Shown here one piece after another: positions 30,296 to 41,574 of a stretch of 64,000 nucleotides of DNA. This DNA is from Actinostola sp. cb2023 (lineage: Eukaryota; Cnidaria; Anthozoa; Actiniaria; Actinostolidae). The DNA is taken from contig JAUJYZ010001476.1 of NCBI GenBank assembly GCA_033675265.1, positions 16,001 to 80,000 on the forward strand. Reading direction: 5' to 3'. The translations under genes were made by a program, and so were the position numbers. The notes under the pieces are model-generated. The model did not search any database. It was not told where the DNA came from and was given only the letters and a program-made list of their open reading frames with translations. Position 1 is the stretch's first letter. Every line of letters begins with the position of its first letter.

Positions 30296-33200
30296 CTACA
30301 ATACAAACATAATTATATTATATTATTTTGCAACATCATGATCATTAAGTTTGAACAATAACAAAAAATATATTTACTAGAACTTAACTCACTTCAAATA
30401 TTTTACATTCCGAAGGTTTAAACAAACACTAACAGACAAACAAAAACTAAGAAACCCACCCTCCTCTGTTCCTTAAACACCCACATGCACAGTATGAGAT
30501 TGTTCCTATTAATTACATACTCATGTACAACTGTACTGGCAACTATGTTTGGATCTTTTCTCTGCAGAAGTTGGTAGTACTGAGTTGTCCCAGCTTCTTT
30601 TTGTTTACCTACAAACAACCCAAAAACAAAATTTAAAATTTCAAGCCTTGACAAGAAAACTAAAATAAATTTTAAAGTACCTGGTCCACATTCAACAGGT
30701 TTGTGAATATTGTTCATTTCATAGCACTGTCTAGACTGATGCCTCTCAGCTAATGTCCATGAGAGATTTGTATAATTACCAAGGGCTGAAGCCAGTTGTT
30801 TGAAGTGGCGGTGTTTAGCTTCAAACCTCATACACCAATGTGTGACCATTGGTCCTAATCTAAAGCATAATCAGAACAAAATATAAATATACATTTTATG
30901 TTTTACAATTTTGGCAAGGTGAAATTGTGATTGTCAATATTATACTTAAATAACCCTCACTTATCCCAAAAGTACAAATATCTCACCTTGTCATAGTTCG
31001 TGGATAGTGAATTATATAATGCAATTTTGGAATTATTGAGCAGTTTGGGTACAGGTTTTTAAACTCTTCATGATGCTCCTCAATGAGTAATGATAGATTG
31101 GCAGACTGGTTGGCACTTGTAACAGGGGCAAATATCATATCAGTGATATCAAGCATTTTCAAAAATAGTACCCATTTCTCATCTGTAGGTGGAACTTTAG
31201 CTCCAATAAGCAGGGGTAGATATCTAGCCAGACACCACATCTGTGAAGCTGAAGTGATAAATTAGGGACTTCATATGAAAGAAAACAACAAGACAGTGGC
31301 CATTACAATTACATGTACATCTGGCTCTCACTGTTTAATTTTTGTCTACATTACCTTTCTGATGGAGTGTGTTACTGTTTGAGTTAAGGGTTCCCTCTGC
31401 AATGGGCGAAGGCTTATTGCTATCATTGTAGTAGCCATAATCAAAGTTTTTAATGTTGGAATTAAGGTCATCTAGTCTGAATAATTTTTGCTCTTGGATT
31501 AAATACTTCAGCAGTTCTTTACATTCATATTGTAAGCATCCTTCTAAAACATCATGCATAGCATCACCTGGAAAACCTCCAATCACATGAAAATATCTGG
31601 ATTGGCACAATGCAGAAGCAAACTTTACTCCATAGGTTGTTGATAATGTGTCATCGCCTAAAATCTCCTCGCACTGATCATCATGGTTTTGAGGTGTTCT
31701 TAGAGTGAACTGGCTCTCATCAAACTAAAATAAATGAAATTTTGTGATCAGCTATATATACACAGTCAGTAAATACAGCTTGCTTGATGGCTTTTGTATT
31801 TTTTACATAATATTTTACAATATGACATCATTGTATCTAACCTTTGATTTTATATCATTTGTGTTACCCATACACTCTCGACATTTCAGATTTGATCCAG
31901 ATCCTACTTTGAACCCTCCAAGTTCCTGTGAGGCTAAATTGTCACCAGACACAAATGCAAATGTGCCAGCAAAAGACTTCTCTTCTCCATTGACAAGAAA
32001 TTGGTAACCACCATCCTTCTCAAGCTCTGCAATTTCTGTCATTATTGGCTCTAGAATAGTATTGACACCATACTTGGTAATTAGTGTCCTTTTGACAACA
32101 ACTAAAAGCTGGATTGCTTTTAACTGTGAGCGATTAATTGGTCTAATGTTGCCAAGAGTATAGTAAAAAACACCTTAAAAAAAGAAAAGGAGTAGTATAT
32201 ATAAGAATCTTTACAAGAGTTATGCATGTATGCCTGGGAGCAACTTATACCTAGCTTATGTTTCTTTGTTTTGCTCCCAAGTGGATTAACAACTTCAACA
32301 TCATCATAGTACATTAATATCTGTAATGCAGTTGGATTTCTTGAAAAAAGGGGATGGCTCTTAAATGCTTCACTGTCACAGAAGTCATAAACTCTTCCAT
32401 TCGGTAATCTGTTTTGATGAGGATGTTCCACCTGACATTATTCATTAAGTAAAAAATGTGAATTACAGTACAGTTCTATTTAAAATTAATATATTTTAAA
32501 TAGTTTCAATGAAATCATTTTTCTTTTCTAAGAATTCATGTCAACAGTGCAGATGTACATGTATATGTTGTCAAGCATCTACATTTAAAAGAAAGTGTAA
32601 TGTGGGCCTTTTGTATGTAGAGGTAATCATACGGTTTCCAGTTCAATTTGGAAATAATTTGCACAAACTTGTGTGCTTTTCAAAAGTGTATCAAAATTGC
32701 ACGAGCCCGTAGCTAGGGTGGGTGAATTTGAGCTCTTTGAAAAAAACACAAGTGCAAATTATTCCAAATTGAACGAAAAATGGTATGATTACCAATTAAT
32801 GATCTTCATGAAAAAAAATTAATACCATTCAACTGCACTGCTCTCATCCAATCATCCATTTCATGAATATTATTAGCATAATTTTGTTTTGCCCATTTAA
32901 TTAGTAGTAACAGCCCACTGTACATGTACCTCAAAAAGAATACTGCGTTCGTTCAACATTATTTCAATGCTTTTCAGTAATGGGACAATGACCATCTCAT
33001 CATACTGAACCTTTCTTCTCTGACGTGTACCAGTCCTATGTTGAACATGGTTGCGACCCAAAATATAATGCTGGGGGTCCTGAAAGAAATTATTTTCATG
33101 AGCGTCAGATAATATTGATGATACAACAGGCAGCCCAATTAAGCTGTGTTTCTGTGGTGGTTAATTTTACTAAGAGTCGGTATTAATTGTTTTTAAATAG

Positions 33201-33491
33201 TGTAGTCTTGATCTGTAATTCTTAGCTTTAACTTGGTCTACACGAAACTACATGTACAAAGCATTTGTAATTTCGTATAGACTAAGTTAAAGAATAGATC
33301 AAGACAAAAAATCCAATTTCAATTTCATATACAATTAACTCTTAGTAAAACCACCACAGAAACACAGCTTGGGCTACCTGTGATGTTCTGGTTTGAAATT
33401 TTCCACTTGTTTCCATTTTTTAGTCCATTGTTTTGGTTTCTAAAATGCCTAAACCTAACCCATGTATTTTAAACTTTTGAAGCAATTAAGC

Positions 33492-33526
<35 letters not shown>

Positions 33527-34340
33527 ACTCCCTTTGTCCAAGTAGGCAATTAAGAGTAAGCTAAAATATATATTAATTATACACACTTACCACGAGTCCG
33601 AAGTTTTCTCGAAAGTAATTCATTTGTTGTCGTTTTCCCTGTAGACCAGCAAAAGGGTTATTCACTGGATTGTCATTGAAAAGATCTTCCATTCCAGGCA
33701 CGGCATCGAATCCAATACCAGCGCATTCCAGTCGATTTGCTACCCCCGTCCTTAAAAGTCCGATTGAATTTCTTACGATATGAGTGGTATCAGAAACCAT
33801 AGAATCTGTTGCTTTCTGAGTTAAATTGTGGATTTCCTTTGTCTTCAACAAAAAAAGTGCATTTTGTTTTATAAAGTCTAATTGTGGTTCTTCATTGCAG
33901 TCATTATCTTCTTCTTCTTCTTCATTATCCCGGGGATTATCGTCATTGTCATCCACACAGTCGATGGGCATTTCTTGATTATCTTCATCTCTTAATCCTT
34001 GCTGGTCCACTTCTATCTCCTCGCATGTAAAATCAACATCGTTGTGACGACGACGGAGATGACTTTTATAACCTTCAAAGGTTTTGAATGTGGCAGTGCA
34101 GCCTCCAACCTGGCAGGTAACATGGAAATTCGGATCGTGGCGATGAACACGGCCATAATGATTTATTACCAACGCCCGAGTGAGCGCTAGAAATGGAACT
34201 CTGCCAGTAGAACACAGTTCACAGACAAAAGGCATTATTTTCATATACAAAGCTCTGATAGAGCTTCGAGAACGAGACGTCGTATGACACATGAGCCGTC
34301 TGAAAGTCACGCTGTAATGTTTGCTAAGGGCAGGAGACAT
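29956..34340 (-). CDS. C2H2/transposase-like protein, 9 exons, ~895 aa
   Basis: Exons on the minus strand: 34340-33591, 33079-32930, 32431-32251, 32173-31842, 31724-31355, 31248-30987, 30859-30681, 30608-30485, 30295-29956. All introns are GT-AG, phases agree and no stop interrupts ~896 codons. The protein opens with C2H2-type fingers, then an acidic linker, a GDN...CRECM segment, a PGDAMHDVLEG segment, and near the C terminus a RFEAKH...LAERHQ segment. I recognise this combination from a large group of uncharacterised invertebrate and fish proteins thought to be CACTA-like transposases. Asp of GDN, Asp of GDAMH and the CxxC/H positions are candidate catalytic and metal-binding residues. Exon bounds of the last two introns are the least certain. 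It could be a domesticated copy, since the frame is intact. Confidence 0.75.
30485..30608 (-). CDS. Transposase-like gene, exon 8
   Basis: Starts after tttgtag, encoding KQKEAGTTQYYQLLQRKDPN then VVHEYVINRNNLILC. Reading through beyond 30485 would give a hydrophobic tail and a stop, so the gtgggt donor is inferred. Confidence 0.6.
30681..30859 (-). CDS. Transposase-like gene, exon 7 (RFEAKH motif)
   Basis: Encodes HWCMRFEAKHRHFKQLASAL and TLAERHQSRQCYEM, the most recognisable C-terminal signature of this protein group. The Glu of RFEAKH is a candidate third acidic catalytic residue. Confidence 0.8.
30987..31248 (-). CDS. Transposase-like gene, exon 6
   Basis: Encodes ASQMWCLARYLPLLIGAKVP (the first residue is split across the splice) and IIPKLHYIIHYPRTM. 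Predicted helical, no stops. Phase 1 in, 2 out. Confidence 0.75.
31355..31724 (-). CDS. Transposase-like gene, exon 5 (GDAMHDVLEG)
   Basis: Encodes YFHVIGGFPGDAMHDVLEGC, a D-x2-H-D signature seen around the second Asp of CACTA-like transposases, followed by LNSNIKNFDYGYYNDSNKPS. Acceptor attttag, donor gtaatg. Confidence 0.85.
31842..32173 (-). CDS. Transposase-like gene, exon 4 (GDN / CxxC)
   Basis: Encodes FYYTLGNIRPINRSQLKAIQ, then GTFAFVSGDNLASQELGGFK and LKCRECMG. The GDN Asp and the following CxxC match the first-Asp-plus-CxxC arrangement described for CACTA-group transposases. Confidence 0.85.
32251..32431 (-). CDS. Transposase-like gene, exon 3
   Basis: Encodes GRVYDFCDSEAFKSHPLF and LQILMYYDDVEVVNPLGSK. 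Acceptor atgtcag, donor gtataa; phase 0 in, 1 out. Confidence 0.8.
32622..32793. mobile_element. Foldback repeat in intron
   Basis: gtaatcatacggtttccagt...ggaaataatttgcac is mirrored around a gcccgtagctaggg centre. It lies in the intron between exons 3 and 2 of the minus-strand gene. Confidence 0.75.
32930..33079 (-). CDS. Transposase-like gene, exon 2
   Basis: A phase 0-0 exon of 50 codons (DPQHYILGRNHVQHRTGTR, then PLLKSIEIMLNERSILFE). Acceptor tttcag, donor gtacat. Confidence 0.75.
33129..33385. mobile_element. CACAGGCAGCCCAA-type MITE in intron
   Basis: Ends acaggcagcccaattaagct and inverse agcttgggctacctgt, arms ~50 bp including tctgtggtggttaattttac. Same family as 24874-25183. Confidence 0.85.
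33494..33535 (+). repeat. 42-bp guanine homopolymer
   Basis: Uninterrupted G run between ccc and tactccctttgtcc. It probably expanded from the G-rich end of a G-tract element. The exact length may be unreliable in any assembly. Confidence 0.85.
33591..34340 (-). CDS. Transposase-like gene, exon 1 (C2H2 fingers)
   Basis: A 250-codon first exon. The start at 34340 follows a stop-free lead and opens MSPALSKHY. It has CELC and a second finger CQVGGCTATFKTFEGYKSHL ending RRRH, then an Asp/Glu-rich linker (DNDDNPRDNEEEEEDNDC) and helical region. It ends NYFRENFGLV before gtaagt. Zinc fingers at this place could bind the subterminal arrays (inference). Confidence 0.85.
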
Positions 34341-34523
34341 CTACTTTATAAGGATCGAATGTCCTTTTTTGGTCATTTGAGAGCTGACTATAAATAGTGC
34401 CATGTTGTTGGATAAAGCGCCTTTTTCAATTCGTTTAGCGGTTGATGTAGGTTGGAGTCTTTTATAGAGTTCAGAGTCAAGTCTTTTGGGTAATCTCCAG
34501 TAATATCTGTCCGTTAATTGAGC
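34341..34523. promoter_or_regulatory. Shared divergent promoter region
   Basis: Only 183 bp separate the two start codons of the divergent genes. A TATA-like tataaatag lies at 34389-34397, about 130 bp before the plus-strand ATG. No repeat is inserted here. Co-expression of the pair is inferred. Confidence 0.5.
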
Positions 34524-34947
34524 ATGGCTTGCAGTAATACCAGCTTGAATATAGAATTGTCAAAGTCTTCTACAATCGAGGACGTTCAAGAGTGGCTTAA
34601 GGGAAGAAATTTCGACGAAGCAGTATTGTCGAAGTTTAGAGGTAAGTTACAGTTGTAAAAAATACATACTCGACTACACTAACTAGTAGAAGTATATAAA
34701 TCACTAAGCTCTTAGATCAGTATTTAACCGTAATGTAGATTCAGAAATTCGAGGTTCTATTTTGAACAGTCGGCCGTTTAATCGCGCTGCTTGACTTGAA
34801 TCTTGACTTTTCTCATGTTTATCTTTAGATGAGGGCATTGATGGAGATGAATTCTTCTCTCTTGAACTATGGATGGTCGAGAGCCTAATCGAAGGCTTGA
34901 AAAAATTAAAAAAGTTCCGTCAATTATGGTCTGAAGAAACAGGATTG
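34524..34947 (+). CDS. SAM domain exons 1-2
   Basis: Exon 1 (34524-34641) ends in phase 1 before gtaagt; exon 2 (34829-34947) starts after ctttag. Together they give a ~65-residue SAM domain with the conserved W in QEWL and the GIDG turn. The ATG at 34524 was chosen as the first one giving the SAM frame. Confidence 0.8.
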
Positions 34948-37900
34948 GTAAGATAATTCGTTGACGTACGTTGGTACATTGTTCCATATATTTTTGGTAA
35001 AAATAAATGTAATAATAGTTACGTTGTTGCAGAAGGAGCTGTTAATGGTTAATTATATCTATATTAGATAGAGGATTGCAAAGATTAGTCCAGATACATG
35101 TAGTATGTATTTTATTACGCGAACTCTTCAAGGCGCTGAAGTAGCGTGGTTTGGAAAGTGTGAAATTTTTTGCATTATATTGAGTAATGGTGCCATGGAT
35201 TAATTTCAGATGCTCATGTATGGCTCTTTGTTTCAGATTTTTGATAAGTTTGGAAAGGCAGTTCCAGTCCCATTAAGCAATGGCCCTTTTGACCAATCCA
35301 ATGAACCAAATGCTCATAGCCCACAACTGTTACCCTGCAGTACGCCTGATTCCAACTGTATGGCAAGCTCTACACCTAGTAATAGTATGACATCAAACAG
35401 TGAGGTAAAATATACATGTGGTGATATCACATTTCATTACTTACAATGTGCTTAGTGGAAAGAAAGTAACAAAATGGCCTTAATTGCAATAAACAGATTG
35501 CCAAATAATATTTATTAATAATATTATTTTTTTAACATAATCATATAAATTGTATTTAGAACTTAATTTTAAATTTAAATTATTTTAGATTTAAGTCTCC
35601 CCGATTAGTAGGGCACTTGTGCCCAGCTAGAAGATTTCTTGAGACATTAATAAAGTTATTATTATTATTATTACTAGAGTGCAAACAATAAAATAGTGAA
35701 ATAGAGTAAATAACTTACTAACTAAATCATACTAAATAGTACTAGTTGGCAATTAAATCCTCTGTTTTCTATTGTTTCACAAATCCTAGAGTGATTCCAA
35801 TAGAGTGAATAAACCTGGTCACTACTAATTAGCTGTCAGTGTTTAGTAGATGCAAAGAAAAAAAACACAATTAGTGATTGTCTAATAGTGTGTATTGGTT
35901 AGACACTCGCTCTTTAGTTTTGTTTCTTTGCATCTAATAAACACTGACAACTAATTAGTAGTGCCCAGGTTTATTGGAATCACTCTATTGGAATCACTCC
36001 ATTTAATACTAATTAGTCAGCACTATTTCACGACTTTTATTGATTGTATTCTATGCCAGTAGAGCAACAATTCTGAAAAACTTTCACTGTACATGTATAT
36101 AGACATTGTATTGTCACTTAAAATTGAAACATGTATGCATTACAATGTTTGTCTTTCCTTTTCCTAGAGCCCTAACAGTGACTCGCCTAACTGTTCATCA
36201 GGAAGAGCTGGAGAAAGAGGAGTAAAGGAAAATTGGGCTAACACATTTGAAATTCCATCAAGGGTAAATATTATTATGTACCGTATTCACCGGTGTATAA
36301 GCCGCACTCGCAGATAAGATACAATACTTTTATGTTAATTATATGAACATTTCTGAATTCCCGATGTTCTCCGAGATTCTCTGCGAAAATCTTTCTTGGG
36401 TAAAGCTCCTCGTGTATGGGTTTCATTTATGCCTTGGTTTTAACTGGTACAATGTACATTAAGTTATAATGTACTTCTTAGATCACTCTTGTAATATATC
36501 TGTAGGCATGCAGCAGACATACTAATGTCTACTTGGATCACTGTCTGTGTTTTGTAATATATCTGTAGGCAGCAGTCTTACTTGGGTACTCGTATACCTG
36601 TATGATTGTTTATAATGTCTACTTGGATCACTGTCTGTGTTTTGTAATGGATCTGTAGGCAGCAGTCATACTTGGGTACTCGTATACCTGTATGATTGTT
36701 TATAAATGTCTACTTGGATCACTGTCTGTGTTTTGTAATAGATCTGTAGGCAGCAGTCTTACTTGGGTACTCGTATACCTGTATGATTGTTTATAAATGT
36801 CTACTTGGATCACTGTCTGTGTTTTGTAATAGATCTGTAGGCAGCAGTCTTACTTGGGTACTCGTATACCTGTATGATTGTTTATAAATGTCTACTTGGA
36901 TCACTGTCTGTGTTTTGTAATAGATCTGTAGGCAGCAGTCTTACTTGGGTACTCGTATACCTGTATGATTGTTTATAAATGTCTACTTGGATCACTGTCT
37001 GTGTTTTGTAATAGATCTGTAGGCAGCAGTCTTACTTGGGTACTCGTATACCTGTATGATTGTTTATAAATGTCTACTTGGATCACTGTCTGTGTTTTGT
37101 AATAGATCTGTAGGCAGCAGTCTTACTTGGGTACTCGTATACCTGTATGATTGTTTATAAATGTCTACTTGGATCACTGTCTGTGTTTTGTAATAGATCT
37201 GTAGGCAGCAGTCTTACTTGGGTACTCGTATACCTGTATGATTGTTTATAAATGTCTACTTGGATCACTGTCTGTGTTTTGTAATAGATCTGTAGGCAGC
37301 AGTCTTACTTGGGTACTCGTATACCTGTATGATTGTTTATAAATGTCTACTTGGATCACTGTCTGTGTTTTGTAATAGATCTGTAGGCAGCAGTCTTACT
37401 TGGGTACTCGTATACCTGTATGATTGTTTATAAATGTCTACTTGGATCACTGTCTGTGTTTTGTAATAGATTTGTAGGCACTTCTTGATTTTCCCTACAA
37501 TATGGTTGCTATGAGACCCCTCTACCTGACATTTAACTAATGCTGAATACATTGTCGGGTTGAAAATCATAAATCATAGAAGCTGAGACCGCAAGGATGG
37601 ATGGGAAATCAGTTCATGACCTGCATTACATACAGATATATTCAATGTTCTCGTAGTTTTGAAGGTATACATGTATGAGCTCATGATCAGAGACCGAAAC
37701 GTCTGTTTGAACAATATTTTTCAATAATAATTATAAATTTAAGTCAGAGACAACACCTATATTCTTGTTATGTATGAGCTATTTAACTAAGATCCTACAA
37801 GTCTGGATAAAAAGGTCAATGATTTGATGGTGTTATTTGAGAGGTTTAATTTACCAGAATTCTTTTTGGTCATAGCTTTCATGATTTTCAACCCAACAAT

Positions 37901-40576
37901 GATTATGCAATTAGCTATATAACCTGCACTGAATGCTTATAGTAATGTACAGTTTCTTTTTAATCTAGTTTTCAGTTCATGTCGATACTGGGATCAAATC
38001 CCAAAACTTCAATCCAAGTCAAAGGAATGAGTTGGTAAGGGACATATGTACCCTCATATCAACTCATACCAGGTACCCAACTGAGCATGAGAGAATGGTC
38101 ATTGCAAAGAAGATTATCCACAGATATCCATTCCTAAAAGACAGGAAAATATCTGAATCCACCACGGAATGGGTAAGTGGCATGTATTAAAGCAATATAA
38201 TCACACACTTCAAAAAAATGTATTGATTCTGAGAGCAGTGCTGTTTATGATGTAATTGCACTGAAATTACCTATACTAACAACTAACTAGATTACCTATA
38301 CCAACAACACAATACCCTAAAGTCACGTCATGTCACCTTGAAGAGACAAGTGGCAGAATCAAGGAAAACACATACATAGTTTTATTTATTTTTTCCTGAT
38401 CTGATACACATGTACAATGCACATACATGTAGTTCATGATGAAACAGGTCGAAGCTATTAGAACAGCTAATTATCAATTACACTTTGCTGTTGTCAGGGC
38501 TCTTGGGAACAAAAACTTAAAAATCGCATGAAAAGGCTACAAAAAAGTTCAGCAAAGAGAAGCCTTAACAAGAAGGTAGAGACGTCGGGCACTTCTGAGT
38601 CAACACCCAAAAGAGCAAAAGCAAACAATGACCTCTGGTATGCTATACCAGAGGTGCCAGAAGGCATGACTGAAGATGTTTTGAAAGATAAAATTAGTCA
38701 ATTAAAAAAAATATGCAAGTCCCCAAGACCTGACCCATCAACATTACAGACACTGATGGACGCAACATTTCCATTGAGAAGACGAGAGATTCTTGAAGGG
38801 ACGGAAGATTTAAACTCATTGCTGAGGCAGTATCCTCCTTTACAGAAAGCGGAGTATGTAAGTGGAAATATAAGTGCCCAATGAGCCTTCATGTGGGCTA
38901 TAGATGTCAGTAAGCTTTTATTTTTATGCATTAATATCAAATTGATTTGTAATAATACAATTATTTTGTATCAACAGGTTAAACTTGAAATGTGCCGTAT
39001 TTTTAGTGATCCGAAAATCACGAGGACAATGAAAGAAAACTTGACCGACACCTGGCTGCCAAAGATAATGGCTCACTCTAAGACTATTCAAAAGGGTGCT
39101 GTTGAGGAGATCTTGAATGATATGGACCTCACAATATCAAGGGGTGAAATTAGTGAAATGGGTAAGTAGTCTGTGTTAGCAGGGGTTATGGGAGAGAGAA
39201 GGGGAAAGTAGCAGTCATTAATGCATATTGTGTACACTAACCAAGATGAATCATCTATGCAGTTTGTGACAAAACTCATTTGAACAAGTACTAATATTTA
39301 GTATGTGATAATGAACTTGGTTAAATAATAATGAACGTAAATATTTTTTTCAGAATGCCAACAGAGAGCTTCCATTTATATATTGACTAGTCATCTTCTG
39401 AAGCGAGGGGGTGGAAGAAAGGGAAGTGGGGAAGAAATGCTAATTAAACTAGTAAAGGTAAGTACGATTGATTTCATGAAATGGTGTTTATAATATATTT
39501 TGGGTGTACAGTTTTCGGCTGAGCCATAGTATTTGAGGTAAATGATGGGGTCATGATTTAAAAGTTGAGACCCTTTTGATGGGTGTTTCAGCTGCCTTAA
39601 ATAACCTTGCTTGGTTGAACACTATTTAGTACTCAATATTACTATTTATGTTCCACGCTTTTAGTGTTCACACTATATTATTATAGTACAAACAATAAAA
39701 GTGTGAAACAGTAGAGTACAAATGCTAAAACTGTGCAATGTTTTGCACTAAATAGCACTAATTAAACAGTAGAAAACAATTAGTCATTTCAAAAATGAGT
39801 GGAGGACTGGGAATGAGTTTTTACAATGATTCTAATCAAAAAATTAACCCCATCACAAGCACAAGAACGAGCATGTCAAAATTGGTAAGTTTTCAAAGTT
39901 TCAATTGGTTTAGTTAGATATTGAACGAGTAACAGCTTTCCCAACATCTCAAACATTACAAAGAAATGTATGGTTACAGGGGACAAGGTTAGTGTCCCCT
40001 GTAAACATACTGTACATTTCTTTGTAATTTTTGAATGTCTGCAGTTCAGTTGCTACTTGTCCAAACGCTATCGAACTCCTGAACCTTACTAATTCTGATA
40101 TGCTCTTTCTTGCGATGGGGTTCATTTCTTAATTAGATTTTAAATTCTAAAAACTCATTCCCAGTCCTCCACTCGTTTTTGAAATGGCTAATAGAAATAT
40201 CACTATTTAGTACTATTGAGATAAATATATATACTTTATTAACAAATATTTTTATATTTTTCAGGAGGATGAAGATATAGACAAAGTAGCAGAGTGTACC
40301 ACTGCACCTGTCATTCTCTTATCAGGTGATAATCTATTTGAAATACACCAAATGTATGTGGCGGCTGAAGGAATTGTCCTATGTGATTTGTCAAAGAGTT
40401 GCAAAGTGGCTGATGCAATTGTATTATTGTCGTGTATTTACTTTGTTTTTAATTTTGATTATGCCATCCAAAGAAATGTAAGTATTTTTTTTCAAGCTGT
40501 AATGATGTCCTCCACTAGAACAAAGTTACCTGTTAGTGTTGCGCAATTAATTAGCGATCTTCAGGCTGAAAGCTAA
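34524..40576 (+). CDS. SAM-domain protein, SAMD3-like, 9 exons, ~554 aa
   Basis: Exons 34524-34641, 34829-34947, 35237-35404, 36168-36263, 37969-38172, 38498-38857, 38978-39161, 39354-39457, 40265-40576. All GT-AG, phases consistent, no internal stop. The N terminus forms a SAM domain over exons 1-2 (EDVQEWLKGRNFDEAVLSKF, then DEGIDGDEFFSLELWMVESL). A Ser/Pro linker follows, then a helical region with YPTEHERMVIAKKIIHRYPF and an arginine/lysine-rich stretch, then conserved helices to the C terminus. The layout matches uncharacterised proteins labelled SAMD3-like. The biochemical role is unknown; SAM domains usually mediate protein self-association or binding. It starts 183 bp from the divergent transposase-like gene. 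Confidence 0.75.
35237..35404 (+). CDS. SAMD3-like gene, exon 3 (linker)
   Basis: A phase 0-0 exon of 56 codons, rich in Ser, Pro and Asn (QLLPCSTPDSNCMASSTPSN). Probably a flexible linker. Confidence 0.7.
35789..36000. mobile_element. Foldback MITE in SAMD3-like intron
   Basis: gagtgattccaatagagtga...gtttagtagatgcaaagaaa is mirrored at 35918-36000. Arms ~80 bp. Confidence 0.85.
36168..36263 (+). CDS. SAMD3-like gene, exon 4
   Basis: 32 codons, SPNSDSPNCSSGRAGERGV through NTFEIPSR. Acceptor ttcctag, donor gtaaat. The ~1.7 kb intron after it is mostly the 91-bp minisatellite. Confidence 0.7.
36480..37480 (+). repeat. 91-bp minisatellite, ~11 copies
   Basis: The unit holds tctacttggatcactgtctg, tgttttgtaatagatctgta and ggcagcagtcttacttgggt. 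The later copies look identical to one another and the first two diverge, so the array homogenised recently. Confidence 0.95.
37969..38172 (+). CDS. SAMD3-like gene, exon 5
   Basis: A 68-codon, phase 0-0 exon with ELVRDICTLISTHTRYPTEH and KKIIHRYPFLKD, the most family-typical block of the protein. Confidence 0.8.
38498..38857 (+). CDS. SAMD3-like gene, exon 6
   Basis: A 120-codon exon with a basic stretch (KNRMKRLQKSSAKRSLNKK, a possible nuclear signal), then ISQLKKICKSPRPDPSTLQT and MDATFPLRRREILEG. Acceptor tgtcag, donor gtaagt. Confidence 0.8.
38978..39457 (+). CDS. SAMD3-like gene, exons 7-8
   Basis: Exon 7 (38978-39161) and exon 8 (39354-39457) join in phase 1: MKENLTDTWLPKIMAHSK, then SIYILTSHLLKRGGGRKGSG. 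No stops. Confidence 0.75.
39779..40193. mobile_element. Foldback MITE in SAMD3-like intron 8
   Basis: tcatttcaaaaatgagtgga ... actgggaatgagttttt is mirrored at its end. An inner mirrored pair surrounds the loop (acattacaaagaaatgta; ggggacaaggttagtgtcccc). Confidence 0.85.
40265..40576 (+). CDS. SAMD3-like gene, last exon
   Basis: Acceptor ttttcag. 103 codons and TAA, including TAPVILLSGDNLFEIHQMYV and VMMSSTRTKLPVSVAQLISD. A gtaagt-like word inside (near 40479) could define one more intron, but reading through stays open and ends at a plausible stop. Confidence 0.7.
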   Translation, partial: EDEDIDKVAECTTAPVILLSGDNLFEIHQMYVAAEGIVLCDLSKSCKVADAIVLLSCIYFVFNFDYAIQRNVSIFFQAVMMSSTRTKLPVSVAQLISDLQAES

Positions 40577-40699
40577 ACTATTATTTTTAACTATTTAACA
40601 ATAATATTATACTATGAGTTCAAGTTTTGTAGGAGCTAGTCAATGAGATGCGTAGCGCCGAGTTGACTATTTGACTCATAGAAAACTCGAACTTGCAGT

Positions 40700-40893
40700 C
40701 TAATAATTGTTTTAGTAGAAACCAACTAACATACTACCTTCGATTGTATACCAATATTTATTAATTTTTCTCTTTTGTAAAAACGCCGGCTTTTTCGCGA
40801 TTCACTATCTATCATGCAATAGATAGTGAATATGTTAACCAATCAGATTGCAGGATTCGTGATAGTATGCTAGTTGGTTTCTACTGAATACTG
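40700..40893. mobile_element. Short TIR MITE
   Basis: Ends ttagtagaaaccaactaaca and inverse tagttggtttctactgaa. It lies after the SAMD3-like stop. An adjacent foldback around atgcgtagcgccg covers 40620-40690. Confidence 0.75.
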
Positions 40894-41519
40894 TTAGCTG
40901 AAAATAGAGTGCAGTCATATCTGTGAAACAAAATCAAAGAAGTACGTTTAATTGTTTCTCACAACCTCTTATTGTGAAATTAGTTTCTAATTATCAGATG
41001 GTATTATTGCTAAACGGAACATTTATTTAAATGAAGTTTAGGAGATTCCATACACCTTATTCACGCATGCTGATTTTCGAATTCAAATTGCTGGTCATGC
41101 ATGATGTAATCTATAAATACTAACTTACTTTATTTGATTCATGGTTATAATGACTGCGCTCTAATCCAGAAATAATCAAATATTTGAAAATATTATCAAT
41201 AAAATAATATACCGGTATTATTGTTACAGTTCAATATAGCCAGGGTTTTACAGGGACAATGTTAACCAGGCCTTATTAAAATTTAATAATGTTATTTATT
41301 TAGACTCCAATGTCACATGATATATTTTATGATGGTATATACAAACTAGAAAAGATTTACTGATTTATTTTTTTTAATTTGTGGTTACTGCTAATGTTTG
41401 TTACTGTTACATATATTGACAATGTCAAATTTCTGTATGGAAGTTGAAAAGCATGATTGTAAATAAACAACGTTTTATCCACACTGTTTGTAATTGGTGC
41501 ATATATAATGTTTATATTA

Positions 41520-41572
41520 GACTACACCAAGAGACCATAATACTAAGATTAGTATTATGGTCTCTTGACTAC
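41520..41572. repeat. Palindrome agagaccataatact
   Basis: ccaagagaccataatacta is directly mirrored to tagtattatggtctcttg, with a few loop bases. The outer word caagagaccat equals the end of the hAT-like element at 5269, so this may be a minimal inverted pair of those ends. Confidence 0.8.
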
Positions 41573-41574
41573 AC

